This document shows positions 8,967 through 18,088 of a stretch of DNA of 64,000 nucleotides, piece after piece (position 1 is the stretch's first letter; each line of letters starts with the position of its first letter). The DNA is taken from contig NZ_FOYN01000003.1 in the NCBI RefSeq assembly GCF_900111935.1, positions 124,001 through 188,000 on the forward strand, in the 5' to 3' direction. The DNA comes from Halorubrum sodomense (GTDB taxonomy: Archaea > Halobacteriota > Halobacteria > Halobacteriales > Haloferacaceae). The position numbers were made by a program, and so were the translations under genes. The notes below the pieces were generated by a model, which was given only the letters and a program-made list of their open reading frames with translations, was not told the DNA's origin and did not search any database.

Positions 8967-10423
8967 GCGAGGGCACGCTGTACGACAAGGTGTGGGACCG
9001 CCACAAGGTGACGGAGCTCCCGAACGGACAGGACCAGCTGTTCGTCGGGCTCCACCTCGTCCACGAAGTGACGAGCCCGCAGGCGTTCGGCATGCTCCGC
9101 GAGCGCGACCTCGACGTCGCGTACCCCGATCGGACGTTCGCGACGACGGACCACATCGCGCCCACCGAGGCCGACAAGCGGGAGCGCCCCCTCGCCGACG
9201 ACCAGGCCGAGGAGATGCTCTCCGCGCTCGAACGCAACGTGAGCGACAGCGGGATCACGTTCTTCGGCTTCGAGTCCGGCAAGCAGGGGATCACCCACGT
9301 CGTCGCCCCGGAACTGGGGCTCTCCCAGCCCGGGATGACCGTCGCCTGCGGCGACAGCCACACCGCGACCCACGGCGCGTTCGGCTCCATCGGCGTCGGC
9401 ATCGGCACGAGCCAGATCCGCGACGTGCTCGCGACCGGCTGTATCGCGGCGGACAAACAGAAGGTCCGCCGGGTCAACGTCGAGGGCGAACTCGGCGAGG
9501 GCGTCTACGCGAAGGACGTGATCCTGAAAGTGATCCAGGACCTCGGCGTCGACGGCGGCGTCGGGCACGTGTACGAGTACGGCGGTCCCGCCATCGAGGC
9601 GCTCGACATGGAGGGCCGGCTCGCGGTGTGTAACATGTCCATCGAGGGCGGCGCCCGCGCGGGCTACATCAACCCCGACGAGACCACCTACGAGTACCTG
9701 AAGGGCCGCGAGTACGTCCCCGAAGGCGAGGCGTTCGAGGAGCGGAAAACGTACTGGGAGTCGATCAGCTCCGACGCGGACGCCGAGTACGACGACGTGG
9801 TCACCGTCGACGCCGACGGGCTCGACCCGCTCGTCACCTGGGGGATCAACCCCGGACAGGTGATCGAGATCTCGGAGCCGGTCCCGCACCCGGACGACTT
9901 CGAGGCCCGGACCGACCGCGAGGCCGCGGAACAGGCGCTCGATCACATGGAGATCGAGGCCGGCCAGTCGATGCTCGGCTACGACGTCGACGTGGCGTTC
10001 CTCGGCACCTGTACCAACGGCCGCCTCTCGGACTTCCGGGAGGCCGCGCGGATCTTGGAGAACCACGACGTCGACGAGGACGTGCGGGCGCTCGCGGTGC
10101 CCGGCTCGGAGACGGTCCGCGCGCAGTGCGAGGCGGAGGGAATCGACCAGACGTTCATCGAGGCCGGCTTCCAGTGGCGCCGCGCCGGCTGTTCGATGTG
10201 TCTCGCCATGAACGACGACGCCCTGGAGGGCGACGAGGTGTGCGCGTCCTCGTCGAACCGCAACTTCGTCGGCCGGCAGGGGTCGAAGGAGGGGCGGACG
10301 GTGCTGATGAGTCCCGCGATGGTCGCGGCCGCGGCCGTCGAGGGCGAGGTCGCGGACGCGCGCGACTACCTCGACGACGGGCCGACCGGGGGCGCCGGCG
10401 GCGTCGAGGAGGTGGCGGACTGA
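8963..10423 (+). CDS. leuC: 3-isopropylmalate dehydratase, large subunit
   Basis: [4Fe-4S] isomerase of the aconitase family that converts 2- to 3-isopropylmalate together with LeuD; possibly also citraconate hydration in a citramalate route. 486 residues. Substrate and cluster motifs are visible: CGDSHTATHGAFG, GTCTNGRLSDF (first cluster Cys) and CSMCLAMN (the other two). The bacterial-type long LeuC layout is complete. It starts on the mini-ORF stop (ATGA) and ends on the leuD start (TGATG). Confidence 0.96.
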   Translation: MSEGTLYDKVWDRHKVTELPNGQDQLFVGLHLVHEVTSPQAFGMLRERDLDVAYPDRTFATTDHIAPTEADKRERPLADDQAEEMLSALERNVSDSGITFFGFESGKQGITHVVAPELGLSQPGMTVACGDSHTATHGAFGSIGVGIGTSQIRDVLATGCIAADKQKVRRVNVEGELGEGVYAKDVILKVIQDLGVDGGVGHVYEYGGPAIEALDMEGRLAVCNMSIEGGARAGYINPDETTYEYLKGREYVPEGEAFEERKTYWESISSDADAEYDDVVTVDADGLDPLVTWGINPGQVIEISEPVPHPDDFEARTDREAAEQALDHMEIEAGQSMLGYDVDVAFLGTCTNGRLSDFREAARILENHDVDEDVRALAVPGSETVRAQCEAEGIDQTFIEAGFQWRRAGCSMCLAMNDDALEGDEVCASSSNRNFVGRQGSKEGRTVLMSPAMVAAAAVEGEVADARDYLDDGPTGGAGGVEEVAD

Positions 10424-11046
10424 TGGCCCCCGACGCGAACGCGGGCGGCGACCAGCACATCACGGAGGTGTCGGGCACCGGGGTGCCGATCCCGGGCGAC
10501 GACGTCGACACCGACCAGATCCTGCCGGCGCAGTTCATGAAGGAGGTCACGTTCGACAACATGGCGGACTACCTCTTCTACGACGCCCGGCGGGACGAGG
10601 ACGGGGAGCTCAACGACCACCCCCTCAACCGCTTCGACGGCGCGTCGATCGCGGTGGTCAACTCCAACTTCGGCTGCGGCTCCTCCCGTGAACACGCGCC
10701 GCAGGCGATGATGCGCTGGGGCGTCGACGGGATCGTCGGCGAGTCGTACGCCGAGATCTTCCGCGACAACTGCAAGTCGCTCGGCATCCCCGCGGTCACC
10801 GCGGACCACGAGACCGTGGTGGCGCTCCAGGAGTGGATCGAGGCGAACCCCGACGGCCACATCGACATCGACGTCGAGGGCGAGACCGTCACCTACGGCG
10901 ACACCGTCATCGACGTGGAGGTCGACGACGCGATGCGGGAGGCGTTGGTCGAGGGGATCTGGGACACGACGGCGCTGATGTACTCGAACCGGAGCAAGGT
11001 CGACGAGACGGTCGCCGGCCTGCCGTACGTCGAGGGGGACGACTGA
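10423..11046 (+). CDS. leuD: 3-isopropylmalate dehydratase, small subunit
   Basis: 207 residues, the swivelling domain that pairs with LeuC. It contains [14 protein letters not shown] and the hallmark loop [13 protein letters not shown], followed by [18 protein letters not shown]. The start overlaps the leuC stop (TGATG). The C-terminal extension is somewhat acidic. Next gene leuB begins five bases after the stop. Confidence 0.95.
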   Translation: MAPDANAGGDQHITEVSGTGVPIPGDDVDTDQILPAQFMKEVTFDNMADYLFYDARRDEDGELNDHPLNRFDGASIAVVNSNFGCGSSREHAPQAMMRWGVDGIVGESYAEIFRDNCKSLGIPAVTADHETVVALQEWIEANPDGHIDIDVEGETVTYGDTVIDVEVDDAMREALVEGIWDTTALMYSNRSKVDETVAGLPYVEGDD

Positions 11047-11051
11047 GCCGA

Positions 11052-12050
11052 ATGACGGACGAGATCGTCGTCATCGAGGGCGACGGCATCGGCCGCGAGG
11101 TCGTGCCGGCCGCCGTCGAGGTGTTGGAGTCGTTCGAGTTGGACTTCGAGTTCGTCGCCGCCGAGGCGGGCGACGCGACGAAAGCGGCCACCGGCGAGGC
11201 GCTCCCCGCGGAGACGTACGACCTGGTCGCCGACGCGGACGCGACGCTGTTCGGCGCGGCCGGCGAGACGGCCGCCGACGTCATCCTCCCGCTGCGCGAG
11301 GCGGTCGACTCGTTCGTCAACGTCCGCCCCGCGAAGGCGTACCCCGGCGTCGACGCGCTCCGCCCCGAGACGGACGTGGTGTTCCTCCGCGAGAACACCG
11401 AGGGCGTCTACGCCGGTCACGAGGACCGCCTGTCCGACGACCTCTCGACGCTGACGCGGGTCGTCACCTCGTCCGCGTCGCGGGAGCTGGCCGAGTACGC
11501 CTGCGAGTTCGTCCGCGACGGTCGCGGTCCCGCGGGCGACCCCGACGAGGGGTTCACGGTCGCGCACAAGGCGAACGTGATGCGCGAGACGGACGGCCGG
11601 TTCCGCGAGGAGGTCCTCGCGGTCGCCGACGAGCGCGGCGTCGACGCCGACGAGGAGCTGATGGACGCGTTCGCGACGAAGCTCCCGCTGGACCCGAGCC
11701 AGTACGGCGTGATCGTCTGTCCCAACCTCGCGGGCGACGTGCTCTCCGACCTGGCCGCCGGCCTCGTCGGGGGGCTCGGCCTGCTTCCGTCCGCGAACGT
11801 CGGCCACGAGAACGGGCTGTTCGAGCCGGTCCACGGCACGGCGCCGGACATCGCGGGCGAGGGGATGGCGAACCCGACGGCGGCGGTCCTCTCGGCGGCC
11901 ATGCTGCTGGAGTACCTCGGGCACGTCGAGGAGGGAGGACGGGTGCGCGACGCCGTGGAGAGCGTCCTCGCGGACGGCCCGCGCACCGGCGATCTCGGCG
12001 GGTCGGCGACCACCGACGAGGTCACCGCGGCGATCGTCGACCGGCTGTAA
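11052..12050 (+). CDS. leuB: 3-isopropylmalate dehydrogenase
   Basis: NAD-dependent oxidative decarboxylase, third leucine-specific step (or 3-methylmalate dehydrogenase in a citramalate route). 332 residues of the isocitrate/isopropylmalate dehydrogenase family: [12 protein letters not shown] at the N-terminus, [13 protein letters not shown] in the substrate loop, [10 protein letters not shown], and [15 protein letters not shown] with the nucleotide loop. The ATG at 11052 gives the usual N-terminus. Last gene of the cluster. Confidence 0.94.
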   Translation: MTDEIVVIEGDGIGREVVPAAVEVLESFELDFEFVAAEAGDATKAATGEALPAETYDLVADADATLFGAAGETAADVILPLREAVDSFVNVRPAKAYPGVDALRPETDVVFLRENTEGVYAGHEDRLSDDLSTLTRVVTSSASRELAEYACEFVRDGRGPAGDPDEGFTVAHKANVMRETDGRFREEVLAVADERGVDADEELMDAFATKLPLDPSQYGVIVCPNLAGDVLSDLAAGLVGGLGLLPSANVGHENGLFEPVHGTAPDIAGEGMANPTAAVLSAAMLLEYLGHVEEGGRVRDAVESVLADGPRTGDLGGSATTDEVTAAIVDRL

Positions 12051-12145
12051 GGCGGCGCTCGCCCCCGATCGCGTCGGAACGGCGGGCGGATCGCGACCGC
12101 GAGCGAACCACAAGACAAGAAACCCTGCGGCCCCTCCGACCGGAT

Positions 12146-12520
12146 ATGAGCAACTACGAAGTCGCGATGGAAGCCGCCTGGTTGGTCCGTGACGTCGAGG
12201 AGACCGACGACGCCATCGGCGTCGCGGTCAGCGAGGCCGGCAAGCGACTCAACGAGACGGACAAGCAGTACGTCGAGGTCGAACCCGGCGTCACCGGCTG
12301 TCCCGCCTGCGGCGAGCCGTTCGACGCCGCGTTCCTCGCGGCGAACACGGCCTTGGTCGGACTCCTCTTAGAGATCGACATCTTCAACGCCGACAGCGAG
12401 GAGCACGCCGAGCGGATCGCGAAAAGCGAGGTCGGCGGCGCGCTCCGCGACGTCCCCCTCGAAGTCATCGACGTCTTCGAGACCGAGGCCGACGACGAGG
12501 ACGAGGGCGCTGACCGATAG
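12146..12520 (+). CDS. UPF0212 (DUF555) family protein
   Basis: 124 residues. The start MSNYEVAMEAAWLVRDVE and the pair of cysteines in GCPACGEPFDAAFLAANTAL match the archaeal UPF0212/DUF555 family, whose function is not known. The GCPACGEPF knuckle has only one CxxC, so a full zinc site would need a second chain. C-terminal acidic tail. It stands alone, 95 bases after leuB. Confidence 0.85.
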   Translation: MSNYEVAMEAAWLVRDVEETDDAIGVAVSEAGKRLNETDKQYVEVEPGVTGCPACGEPFDAAFLAANTALVGLLLEIDIFNADSEEHAERIAKSEVGGALRDVPLEVIDVFETEADDEDEGADR

Positions 12521-12601
12521 CCGCGACCGCGTCCGCGGACCCGACGCGGTCGGTCGAAGGATCCGCGGGCGACGCGAGTTCGATCGGTCCCGAAAGCTTT
12601 T

Positions 12602-12622
12602 CTAATAACCATAAGTAATTAG
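12602..12622 (+). promoter_or_regulatory. AT-rich promoter with inverted repeat before the HTH-CBS gene
   Basis: CTAAT (12602-12606) and ATTAG (12618-12622) form an inverted repeat around AACCATAAGTA, only six bases before the ATG at 12628. The stretch from 12593 to 12622 is the only AT-rich DNA here. It could be the TATA region plus an operator used for autoregulation by the downstream HTH protein; this is inference. Confidence 0.35.
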
Positions 12623-12627
12623 GCGGT

Positions 12628-13167
12628 ATGGAACTGCCGACGCCACAGGACCTCCGCGAGCGCCGGACGGCGCTCGATCTGACGCAGAGCGAACTCGCCG
12701 ACGCCGCGGATGTCTCGCAGCCGCTCATCGCTCGGATCGAGGGTGGCGACGTCGATCCCCGACTCTCGACGCTGCGCCGCATCGTCAACGCCCTCCAAGA
12801 GGCCGAAGGCGAGGTCGTGCGCGCGGCCGACCTGATGAACGAGACCGTGATCAGCGTCGCGCCGGACGACGCCGTGAGCGAGGCGGTCGAACTGATGGAG
12901 GCCGAGGCGTACTCGCAGCTCCCCGTCCTCCAGAACGGGGTGCCGGTCGGCTCGATCAGCCAGGGCGACGTCGTCCACGCCGGCGAGAACGTGGGCGACC
13001 ACCCCGTTAGCGAGGTGATGAGCGAGTCGTTCCCGACGGTCGCGCCGTCCGCGACCGTCGACGAGGTCCGGAACCTCCTCGACCACTACAAGGCCGTGAT
13101 GGTCACCGACGGCGGCGAGACCGTCGGGATCATCACGGAGGCCGACATCGCGGCGCAGCTGTCGTAG
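12628..13167 (+). CDS. HTH (XRE-type) regulator with two CBS domains
   Basis: 179 residues. Residues ~8-56 are a Cro/CI-type helix-turn-helix (LDLTQSELADAADVSQPLIA, then RIEGGDVDPRLSTLRRIVNAL). Residues ~65-178 are a CBS pair (AADLMNETVISVAPDDAVSE, and VSEVMSESFPTVAPSATVDE) that usually binds adenine nucleotides. The architecture is common in archaea and implies an energy- or nucleotide-sensing transcription regulator. Target genes are not evident. Its own promoter holds a small inverted repeat. Confidence 0.88.
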   Translation: MELPTPQDLRERRTALDLTQSELADAADVSQPLIARIEGGDVDPRLSTLRRIVNALQEAEGEVVRAADLMNETVISVAPDDAVSEAVELMEAEAYSQLPVLQNGVPVGSISQGDVVHAGENVGDHPVSEVMSESFPTVAPSATVDEVRNLLDHYKAVMVTDGGETVGIITEADIAAQLS

Positions 13168-13200
13168 CGCTCCGCGGGGCCGACCGCGCCGGACCGCGCC

Positions 13201-13374
13201 CTACTCCTCCCGGCGCTCCGAGAGCCGCTCCCAGATCTCCGTACAGCCCGCGCCGTCCTCCACGTCGTCGAGGTGGCTCGATCCGCCTCCCGCGTCGCCG
13301 TCGGCCTCGTCGTCCCGTCCGGAGCCGTCGCTGTCCCCTCCCGTCTCGTCGTCCGCCGCGGCTCCGTCGGTCAT
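13201..13374 (-). CDS. Small acidic haloarchaeal protein
   Basis: 57 residues. The first ~35 are a Gly/Asp/Ser-rich spacer. The end, HLDDVEDGAGCTEIWERLSE, looks conserved and holds one Cys. A TATA-like box (CTTATC on the minus strand, about 13390-13400) lies ~20-28 bases before the ATG at 13374, which supports that start rather than a longer one. Function unknown. Confidence 0.6.
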   Translation of the reverse strand: MTDGAAADDETGGDSDGSGRDDEADGDAGGGSSHLDDVEDGAGCTEIWERLSERREE

Positions 13375-13479
13375 CTGCCGGACGTAGGTCGACGCCGCTG
13401 ATAAGCGGCCATTCGGCGGCACGACGCGCCGCGTCTCCCCGCCGGCCGCAACGCTCTCCGGTACCCCGGACGCGCCCGC

Positions 13480-14556
13480 TTACAGCTCCAGTCCGCGGAT
13501 CGCGACGGTCGCTCTCCCCTCGTCGCCGGCCTCATCGCTCGGCTCGGCGGCCTCGACGCGCCCGATCACGCGCCCGTCGGTGGCGTCGGCCAGCGACTCG
13601 GCCGCGTCGGAGTCGAGCGCCGCGACGAACCCGGTCCCCATGTTGAACGTGCGGTGCATCTCCTCGTCGGTGACGTTCCCCTCACTCTGGACGAACTCGA
13701 AGACCGGCTGGGGGTCGAACGCGTCGTCGATCACGTAGCGGTGGCCGCCCAGGCGTTCGAGGTTCGTCCAGCCGCCGCCGGTGACGTGGGCCGCGCCGCG
13801 CACGCCGTGGGCGCGCATCGGGTCGAGCAGGTCGGTGTAGATTCGGGTCGGTTCGAGCAGCGCGTCGCCCAGCGTCTCGTAGCCGTCGAACGGACAGGGG
13901 TCGGCGTAGGCGTGCTCGCGCGTGACCGCCTCCCGCGCCAGCGTGAGCCCGTTCGAGTGGATCCCCGACGAGCGCCAGCCGACCAGGGCGTCGCCCGGCT
14001 CGGCCCGGCCGTCGAACACGCCGTCCTTCGCGGCGAGGCCGGCGCAGGTGCCGGCCAGGTCGAGCCCGCGGACCACCTCGGGCATCACCGCCGTCTCGCC
14101 GCCGACGAGCTCCATGTCGGCCAGCTCCGCGCCGCGGGCGAGCCCCTCGCCGACCTGCTCTGCGAACCGCTCGTCCGGCCCGTCGACCGCGAGGTAGTCG
14201 ACGAACGCGACGGGGCGAACGCCGGCCGCGACGAGGTCGTTGACGTTCATCGCGACGCAGTCGATGCCGACCGTGGAGTAGTCGCCGAGCGCCTCCGCGA
14301 CGAGCAGCTTCGTCCCGACGCCGTCGGTCGCGAGCGCGAGGTAGCGGTCGCCGATGTCGAGCAGCCCGGCGTACTCGCTCCCGGAGCCCTCCGCCTCGGT
14401 GTCCGCCCCGACCGCGCCGATCAGCGCCGCGGTCGCCGCCTCGCTCGCGTCGACGTCGACGCCCGCGTCCGCGTAGGTGAGTTCGTCGCCCTCGGCCGCC
14501 TCCGGTTCCCCGTCGTCGCCCGCCGATCCGCCGTCGCCGCCGTTGCCCTCGGTCAT
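13480..14556 (-). CDS. purM: Phosphoribosylformylglycinamidine cyclo-ligase (AIR synthase)
   Basis: ATP-dependent ring closure in purine synthesis, FGAM to AIR. 358 residues. After an acidic N-terminal tail it shows LTYADAGVDVDASEAA, DRYLALATDGVGTKLLVA, the GIDCVAMNVNDLVAAG motif, VGGETAVMPEVV, WRSSGIHSNGLTLAREA and HVTGGGWTNLERL, all signatures of PurM. The ATG at 14556 is preferred over one 27 bases upstream because the added residues look non-native. Single gene. Confidence 0.95.
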   Translation of the reverse strand: MTEGNGGDGGSAGDDGEPEAAEGDELTYADAGVDVDASEAATAALIGAVGADTEAEGSGSEYAGLLDIGDRYLALATDGVGTKLLVAEALGDYSTVGIDCVAMNVNDLVAAGVRPVAFVDYLAVDGPDERFAEQVGEGLARGAELADMELVGGETAVMPEVVRGLDLAGTCAGLAAKDGVFDGRAEPGDALVGWRSSGIHSNGLTLAREAVTREHAYADPCPFDGYETLGDALLEPTRIYTDLLDPMRAHGVRGAAHVTGGGWTNLERLGGHRYVIDDAFDPQPVFEFVQSEGNVTDEEMHRTFNMGTGFVAALDSDAAESLADATDGRVIGRVEAAEPSDEAGDEGRATVAIRGLEL

Positions 14557-14630
14557 GTGTGAGGGGGCACGCCCCCGGAGCAAAAGCGCACCGTTCCGGA
14601 GGGCGGGGAGCGGTCGCGGAACCAGACGGG

Positions 14631-14714
14631 CCGGCGATCAGAACGAGGCGGCGGTCGTGACGAGCCGGCGATCAGAACGAGGCGGCGGTCGTGACGAGCC
14701 GGCGATCAGAACGG
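14631..14714. repeat. Tandem repeat, period 34, at the 3' end of the M50 gene
   Basis: The segment beginning CCGGCGATCAGAACGAGGCG at 14631 repeats at 14665 and partly at 14699. The last partial copy contains the stop codon of the M50 protease gene (14706-14708, minus strand). It looks like duplications of the gene's 3' edge into the intergenic space. Confidence 0.8.
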
Positions 14715-15380
14715 CCCGCCGAACCCGAGCCCGACGACGAAGACGAGCCCGAAGGCGAGCAGCACGGACGGGACGAAGACGGCCGCCCAGACCGGCTTGC
14801 TCCAGTTCAGCACCGTCTTCCCGTCGAGCGGACCGTACGGGACGAGATTGAACGCGGCGAGGAACGCGTTGATCGCGACGCCGCGCGCCCCGAGGATCGT
14901 GACGATCTCGCTGCCGACGATTCCGCCGAGGGCGAAAAGCGGGACGAACGCGACCATCAGCCCGAGGTTCACGACCGGCCCCGCCAGCGCGATGTGGCCG
15001 TGTTCGCGGGGCGTCAGCCGTCCCCGGTGGTGGACGGCGCCCGGCGCGGCGAAGATGAAGCCCAGTAAGGAGCTCATCACCGCGAGGAACAGCATGCTGT
15101 TGTCCGCGCGGAACTCCGCGACCTGGTCGTAGTGGACCGCGACGACCTTGTGTGCGACCTCGTGGAGCAGGAAGGCGACCCCGGCGGTCGCGAGCGCGAC
15201 GAACAGCGGCGGGAGCACGCCGGCGGCGAGGATCCGACTGATCCCGCCCGAGCCGCCGACGAAGAACAGCGTGAACGCCACGCCGAGCGCGAGCCACGCG
15301 ACGAGGAGGTCGCGGATCTCCTGTCCGCTGAAGTAGAGCCCGGCGATCCGACGCCCGGCGAACGTCGAGTCGCCGCTCAT
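14706..15380 (-). CDS. M50-family (site-2) membrane metalloprotease
   Basis: 224 residues, intramembrane zinc protease. The zinc motif HEVAH is at residues 73-77 inside a hydrophobic segment (GVAFLLHEVAHKVVAV). The second active-site motif is FNLVPYGPLDG near residue 190, supplying the Asp ligand. About five to six hydrophobic segments. No PDZ or CBS domain, so it is the minimal type. The start overlaps the stop of the upstream TraB-family gene (ATGA), so the two membrane proteins are co-translated and probably work together. Substrate unknown. Confidence 0.88.
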   Translation of the reverse strand: MSGDSTFAGRRIAGLYFSGQEIRDLLVAWLALGVAFTLFFVGGSGGISRILAAGVLPPLFVALATAGVAFLLHEVAHKVVAVHYDQVAEFRADNSMLFLAVMSSLLGFIFAAPGAVHHRGRLTPREHGHIALAGPVVNLGLMVAFVPLFALGGIVGSEIVTILGARGVAINAFLAAFNLVPYGPLDGKTVLNWSKPVWAAVFVPSVLLAFGLVFVVGLGFGGPF

Positions 15381-17155
15381 GCGATCCCCTCCACGGCGCC
15401 GCGCACGAGGTTCGCGCCGTTGATCGCGCCGTCGACGAGCAGCCGCCCGACGTCCTCGACGCCGCCGACCTCGGCGCCGAACATCGCCGGGATGACGTAC
15501 GCCGCGAAGAGGAAGCTCGCGACGATGCTCCCGACGTTCGTCATCGCGACGACGACGATGAGCCGGAACAGCGGCACATCTAACATTGCGGAGACCAGCT
15601 CCGCCGCGGAGCGCGTCTCGTCGGCGAGCAGGTCGTTCAAGGCGCCGATGTCGGCGACGTTCACGGTCAGGCTTCGGAGTTCGACGTAGCCGGTGAACCA
15701 ACCGGGCGCGAGCAGCGGGTTGATCGAGGTCATCCACGCGACGGCGCCGCCCACGCCGGCCGAGAGCCAGCGCGCGCCGGCGACCTTCGCGAACGCGAAC
15801 GCGAAGACCCCGTTGATCAGGAACCACGCGCCGAACAGCCGGAGCAGGAACGCGTTCCCGGCCCCGCCCAGGGCCAGCAGGACGAAGAAGCCGACGAAGC
15901 CGACCGTGATCGCGTAGCCGATCGCCTTCTTCCACGGGAGCCCGCGACCGGACTCCTGGCCGACCAGGCTCTCCATCGGCGGGAGGGTCGTCGGGCGGGC
16001 GAGGTAGCCCTCGATCCCCGCCCGGTGGCCGGCGCCGACGACCGCGACCACGTCGTAGCCCGACTCGCGGAGCGCGACGAGCCGGTGGGCGATGAACGCG
16101 TCGCGCTCGTCGATGAGCGCCTCCGCGCCGCCCGGAGAGAACTGGCGGAACTCCTCCATCATCATCGTCACCACGTCCGTGTCGGTGAGGTCGGCCTCGT
16201 CGAGCTCCTCGATCCCGCCGGCCTCGGCGTCGACGTCGCCGCCGGCGAACGCGCCCACCGCGACCGCGAGGACGGCGCCGACGACCAGGCCGAGGCCGAT
16301 CCCGACCCCGAAGCCCCCGATCGCCGTGACGGCGAAGCCGCCGAGGTACGTCGACACGAGCCCGTCGACGACGCCCGTGACCCCGGCGGCGACGCCGAGC
16401 GCGAGCCCGGTGCCGACCGCTGCGTAGAGGCGCTGGTCCGGCGAGAGCGCGAGCGTCCCGACCTGGTCGACGACGATACCCGCGACGAGCGCGACGAGGA
16501 CGCCGGCGGCGACGCTCGTCAGCACGGCGTTCGTGATCCCGACGGCGCCGCCGAAGAGGCCGATCGCCGGTCCGGCGAGGATCCCGACGAAGAGCCCGCC
16601 GATCACGCCGGCGACCCGCGGGTCGCTGACGCCGAACGCGAGCCCGCCGACGAGACGCAGCTTCTCCGTGACCGTCATGCGCGCCCAGAAGCGCTGGATC
16701 GTGGTCTGGATGTCGCGGTCGACGAGGGCCACGTCGATGCCGAGCGACTCCGCGAGGTCGACGGCGGCCTTCATGTCCGCCCCCGGCTCGATGTCGAACC
16801 GCTCGCCCAGCTGGGTCTGGACGTACGAGAGCATCCAGTACGCGAGGAACTGGAACACGGTGTTCCCCCTGAGCAGGTCGCTCGCGTCGAGGTCCTCGGG
16901 CGTCTCGCCGTTGAGCTGCCGGTAGCGCCCCTCGTCCAGCTCGACCGCGACGACGTCGGGACGCTCCCGCTCGATCGCCGCTTCGACCTCGTCGACGGAC
17001 TGCTCCGACACGTGCGCGGTCCCGACGACCGTGACCGACCCTTCGTCGGCGGCGGGATCGCGGCGCGGCCCCGCCTCGAGGCCGCCGCCGTCGGTCCGCG
17101 CGGACCGATCGGCCGACGGGGGCGCCTCGTCGGTCCCCCGTGACGTCTCTGTCAT
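15377..17155 (-). CDS. TraB/PrgY-family membrane protein
   Basis: 592 residues. The N-terminal ~240 residues are a TraB/TIKI-like domain: VVGTAHVSEQS (GxxH-type motif), VVAVELDEGRYRQLNGETP and later VVAVVGAGHRAGIEGYL. The superfamily includes metal-dependent proteases. The rest is multi-spanning membrane, with one hydrophobic block inserted in the middle (GLAFGVSDPRVAGVIGGLF onward) and another block at the C-terminus. The ATG at 17155 is preferred over a GTG one codon earlier. It is immediately upstream of, and overlaps, an M50 protease. TraB proteins in other organisms act on peptide pheromones or in mitochondria; the role here is unknown. Confidence 0.87.
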   Translation of the reverse strand: MTETSRGTDEAPPSADRSARTDGGGLEAGPRRDPAADEGSVTVVGTAHVSEQSVDEVEAAIERERPDVVAVELDEGRYRQLNGETPEDLDASDLLRGNTVFQFLAYWMLSYVQTQLGERFDIEPGADMKAAVDLAESLGIDVALVDRDIQTTIQRFWARMTVTEKLRLVGGLAFGVSDPRVAGVIGGLFVGILAGPAIGLFGGAVGITNAVLTSVAAGVLVALVAGIVVDQVGTLALSPDQRLYAAVGTGLALGVAAGVTGVVDGLVSTYLGGFAVTAIGGFGVGIGLGLVVGAVLAVAVGAFAGGDVDAEAGGIEELDEADLTDTDVVTMMMEEFRQFSPGGAEALIDERDAFIAHRLVALRESGYDVVAVVGAGHRAGIEGYLARPTTLPPMESLVGQESGRGLPWKKAIGYAITVGFVGFFVLLALGGAGNAFLLRLFGAWFLINGVFAFAFAKVAGARWLSAGVGGAVAWMTSINPLLAPGWFTGYVELRSLTVNVADIGALNDLLADETRSAAELVSAMLDVPLFRLIVVVAMTNVGSIVASFLFAAYVIPAMFGAEVGGVEDVGRLLVDGAINGANLVRGAVEGIA

Positions 17156-17299
17156 CACCCGTCGTACTCGGTCACCGCGTTTAGGGTTTGTGAGTCGATC
17201 CCGGCGTTCGCGCGCCCGCCGCCGCGTCGCGGGCCCGCCGCCGAACCGCGTTCCCGGCGATCCAATAAACTTGTATTCTCACGCCTCTCACCTCCTCGT

Positions 17300-18004
17300 A
17301 TGTCCCGGCTGTTGCCCTCCCTGCCGGACGCGACCCCGGAGGAGCGCGAACCCCGGGTCGTCGGCGTCGACGACGACGAGGCCGACGACCTCATCGCCGC
17401 CCTCGGCTCCGAGACGGCCCGGGCGATCCTCTCGACGCTCCACGAGCGCCCGGCGACGAAGTCCGAGCTCGCCGACGAGGTCGACACGTCGCTTCAGAAC
17501 GTCCAGTACCACCTCTCTCGGCTCGACGAGGCCGACCTCGTCGACGTCGTCGACACCGCCTACTCCGAGAAGGGCCGCGAGATGGACGTGTACGCCGCCG
17601 CGGACGAGCCGCTCGTGCTGTTCGCGGGCGGCTCCGAGGAGTCGACCGGGATCAAGACCGCGCTCATGCGCCTGCTCGGCGGCTACGGGATAATCGGCCT
17701 CGCGGCGGTCGCGGCCCAGCGGCTCCTCGCGGTCGGCTCGCTCGGCGGGTACCGGGCGAGGAGCGACGCCGGGGCGGCCGGCGGCGCGGGGGGCGACGGG
17801 GGCGCGGCCGACGGTCCGACGATAGCGAGCGCCCCGAACGCGGACTCCGGGGCCGAGACCGCCGACGGCGCGATCGAACTCGTCGGCGACCCGCTCGCGG
17901 AGTACGCCGTCTCGCTCGTCGAGCCCGGACTCGTCTTCTTCGTCGCCGCCGCGCTCGTGTTCACGCTCGCGTGGGCGTACTGGTACCGCGCGTCGAACCG
18001 GTAG
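17300..18004 (+). CDS. Winged-helix (ArsR-like) regulator with membrane segments
   Basis: 234 residues. Residues ~25-100 are a winged helix: ALGSETARAILSTLHERPAT, KSELADEVDTSLQNVQYHLS, RLDEADLVDVVDTAYSEKGR. After this come one hydrophobic segment (GGYGIIGLAAVAAQRLLAVG), a Gly/Ala/Asp linker, and a strong C-terminal one (LVFFVAAALVFTLAWAYWY). This makes it a membrane-tethered DNA-binding protein, a common but little-studied haloarchaeal type. A TATA-like ATAAACTTG lies about 30 bases upstream. Confidence 0.85.
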   Translation: MSRLLPSLPDATPEEREPRVVGVDDDEADDLIAALGSETARAILSTLHERPATKSELADEVDTSLQNVQYHLSRLDEADLVDVVDTAYSEKGREMDVYAAADEPLVLFAGGSEESTGIKTALMRLLGGYGIIGLAAVAAQRLLAVGSLGGYRARSDAGAAGGAGGDGGAADGPTIASAPNADSGAETADGAIELVGDPLAEYAVSLVEPGLVFFVAAALVFTLAWAYWYRASNR

Positions 18005-18088
18005 CGCGGGCGTCGTACCGGGCGGAGCGCGTCCGCCAAACGGCGGCTCGTGGGACAGCTATTCAAAGCGCCGTCCCTACGTTCGCGT

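Noticed and set aside
14631-14714. Possible small CRISPR array from the 34-bp repeats
   Set aside because: The repeats are directly adjacent without unique spacers, contain a gene's stop codon, and no cas gene is nearby.
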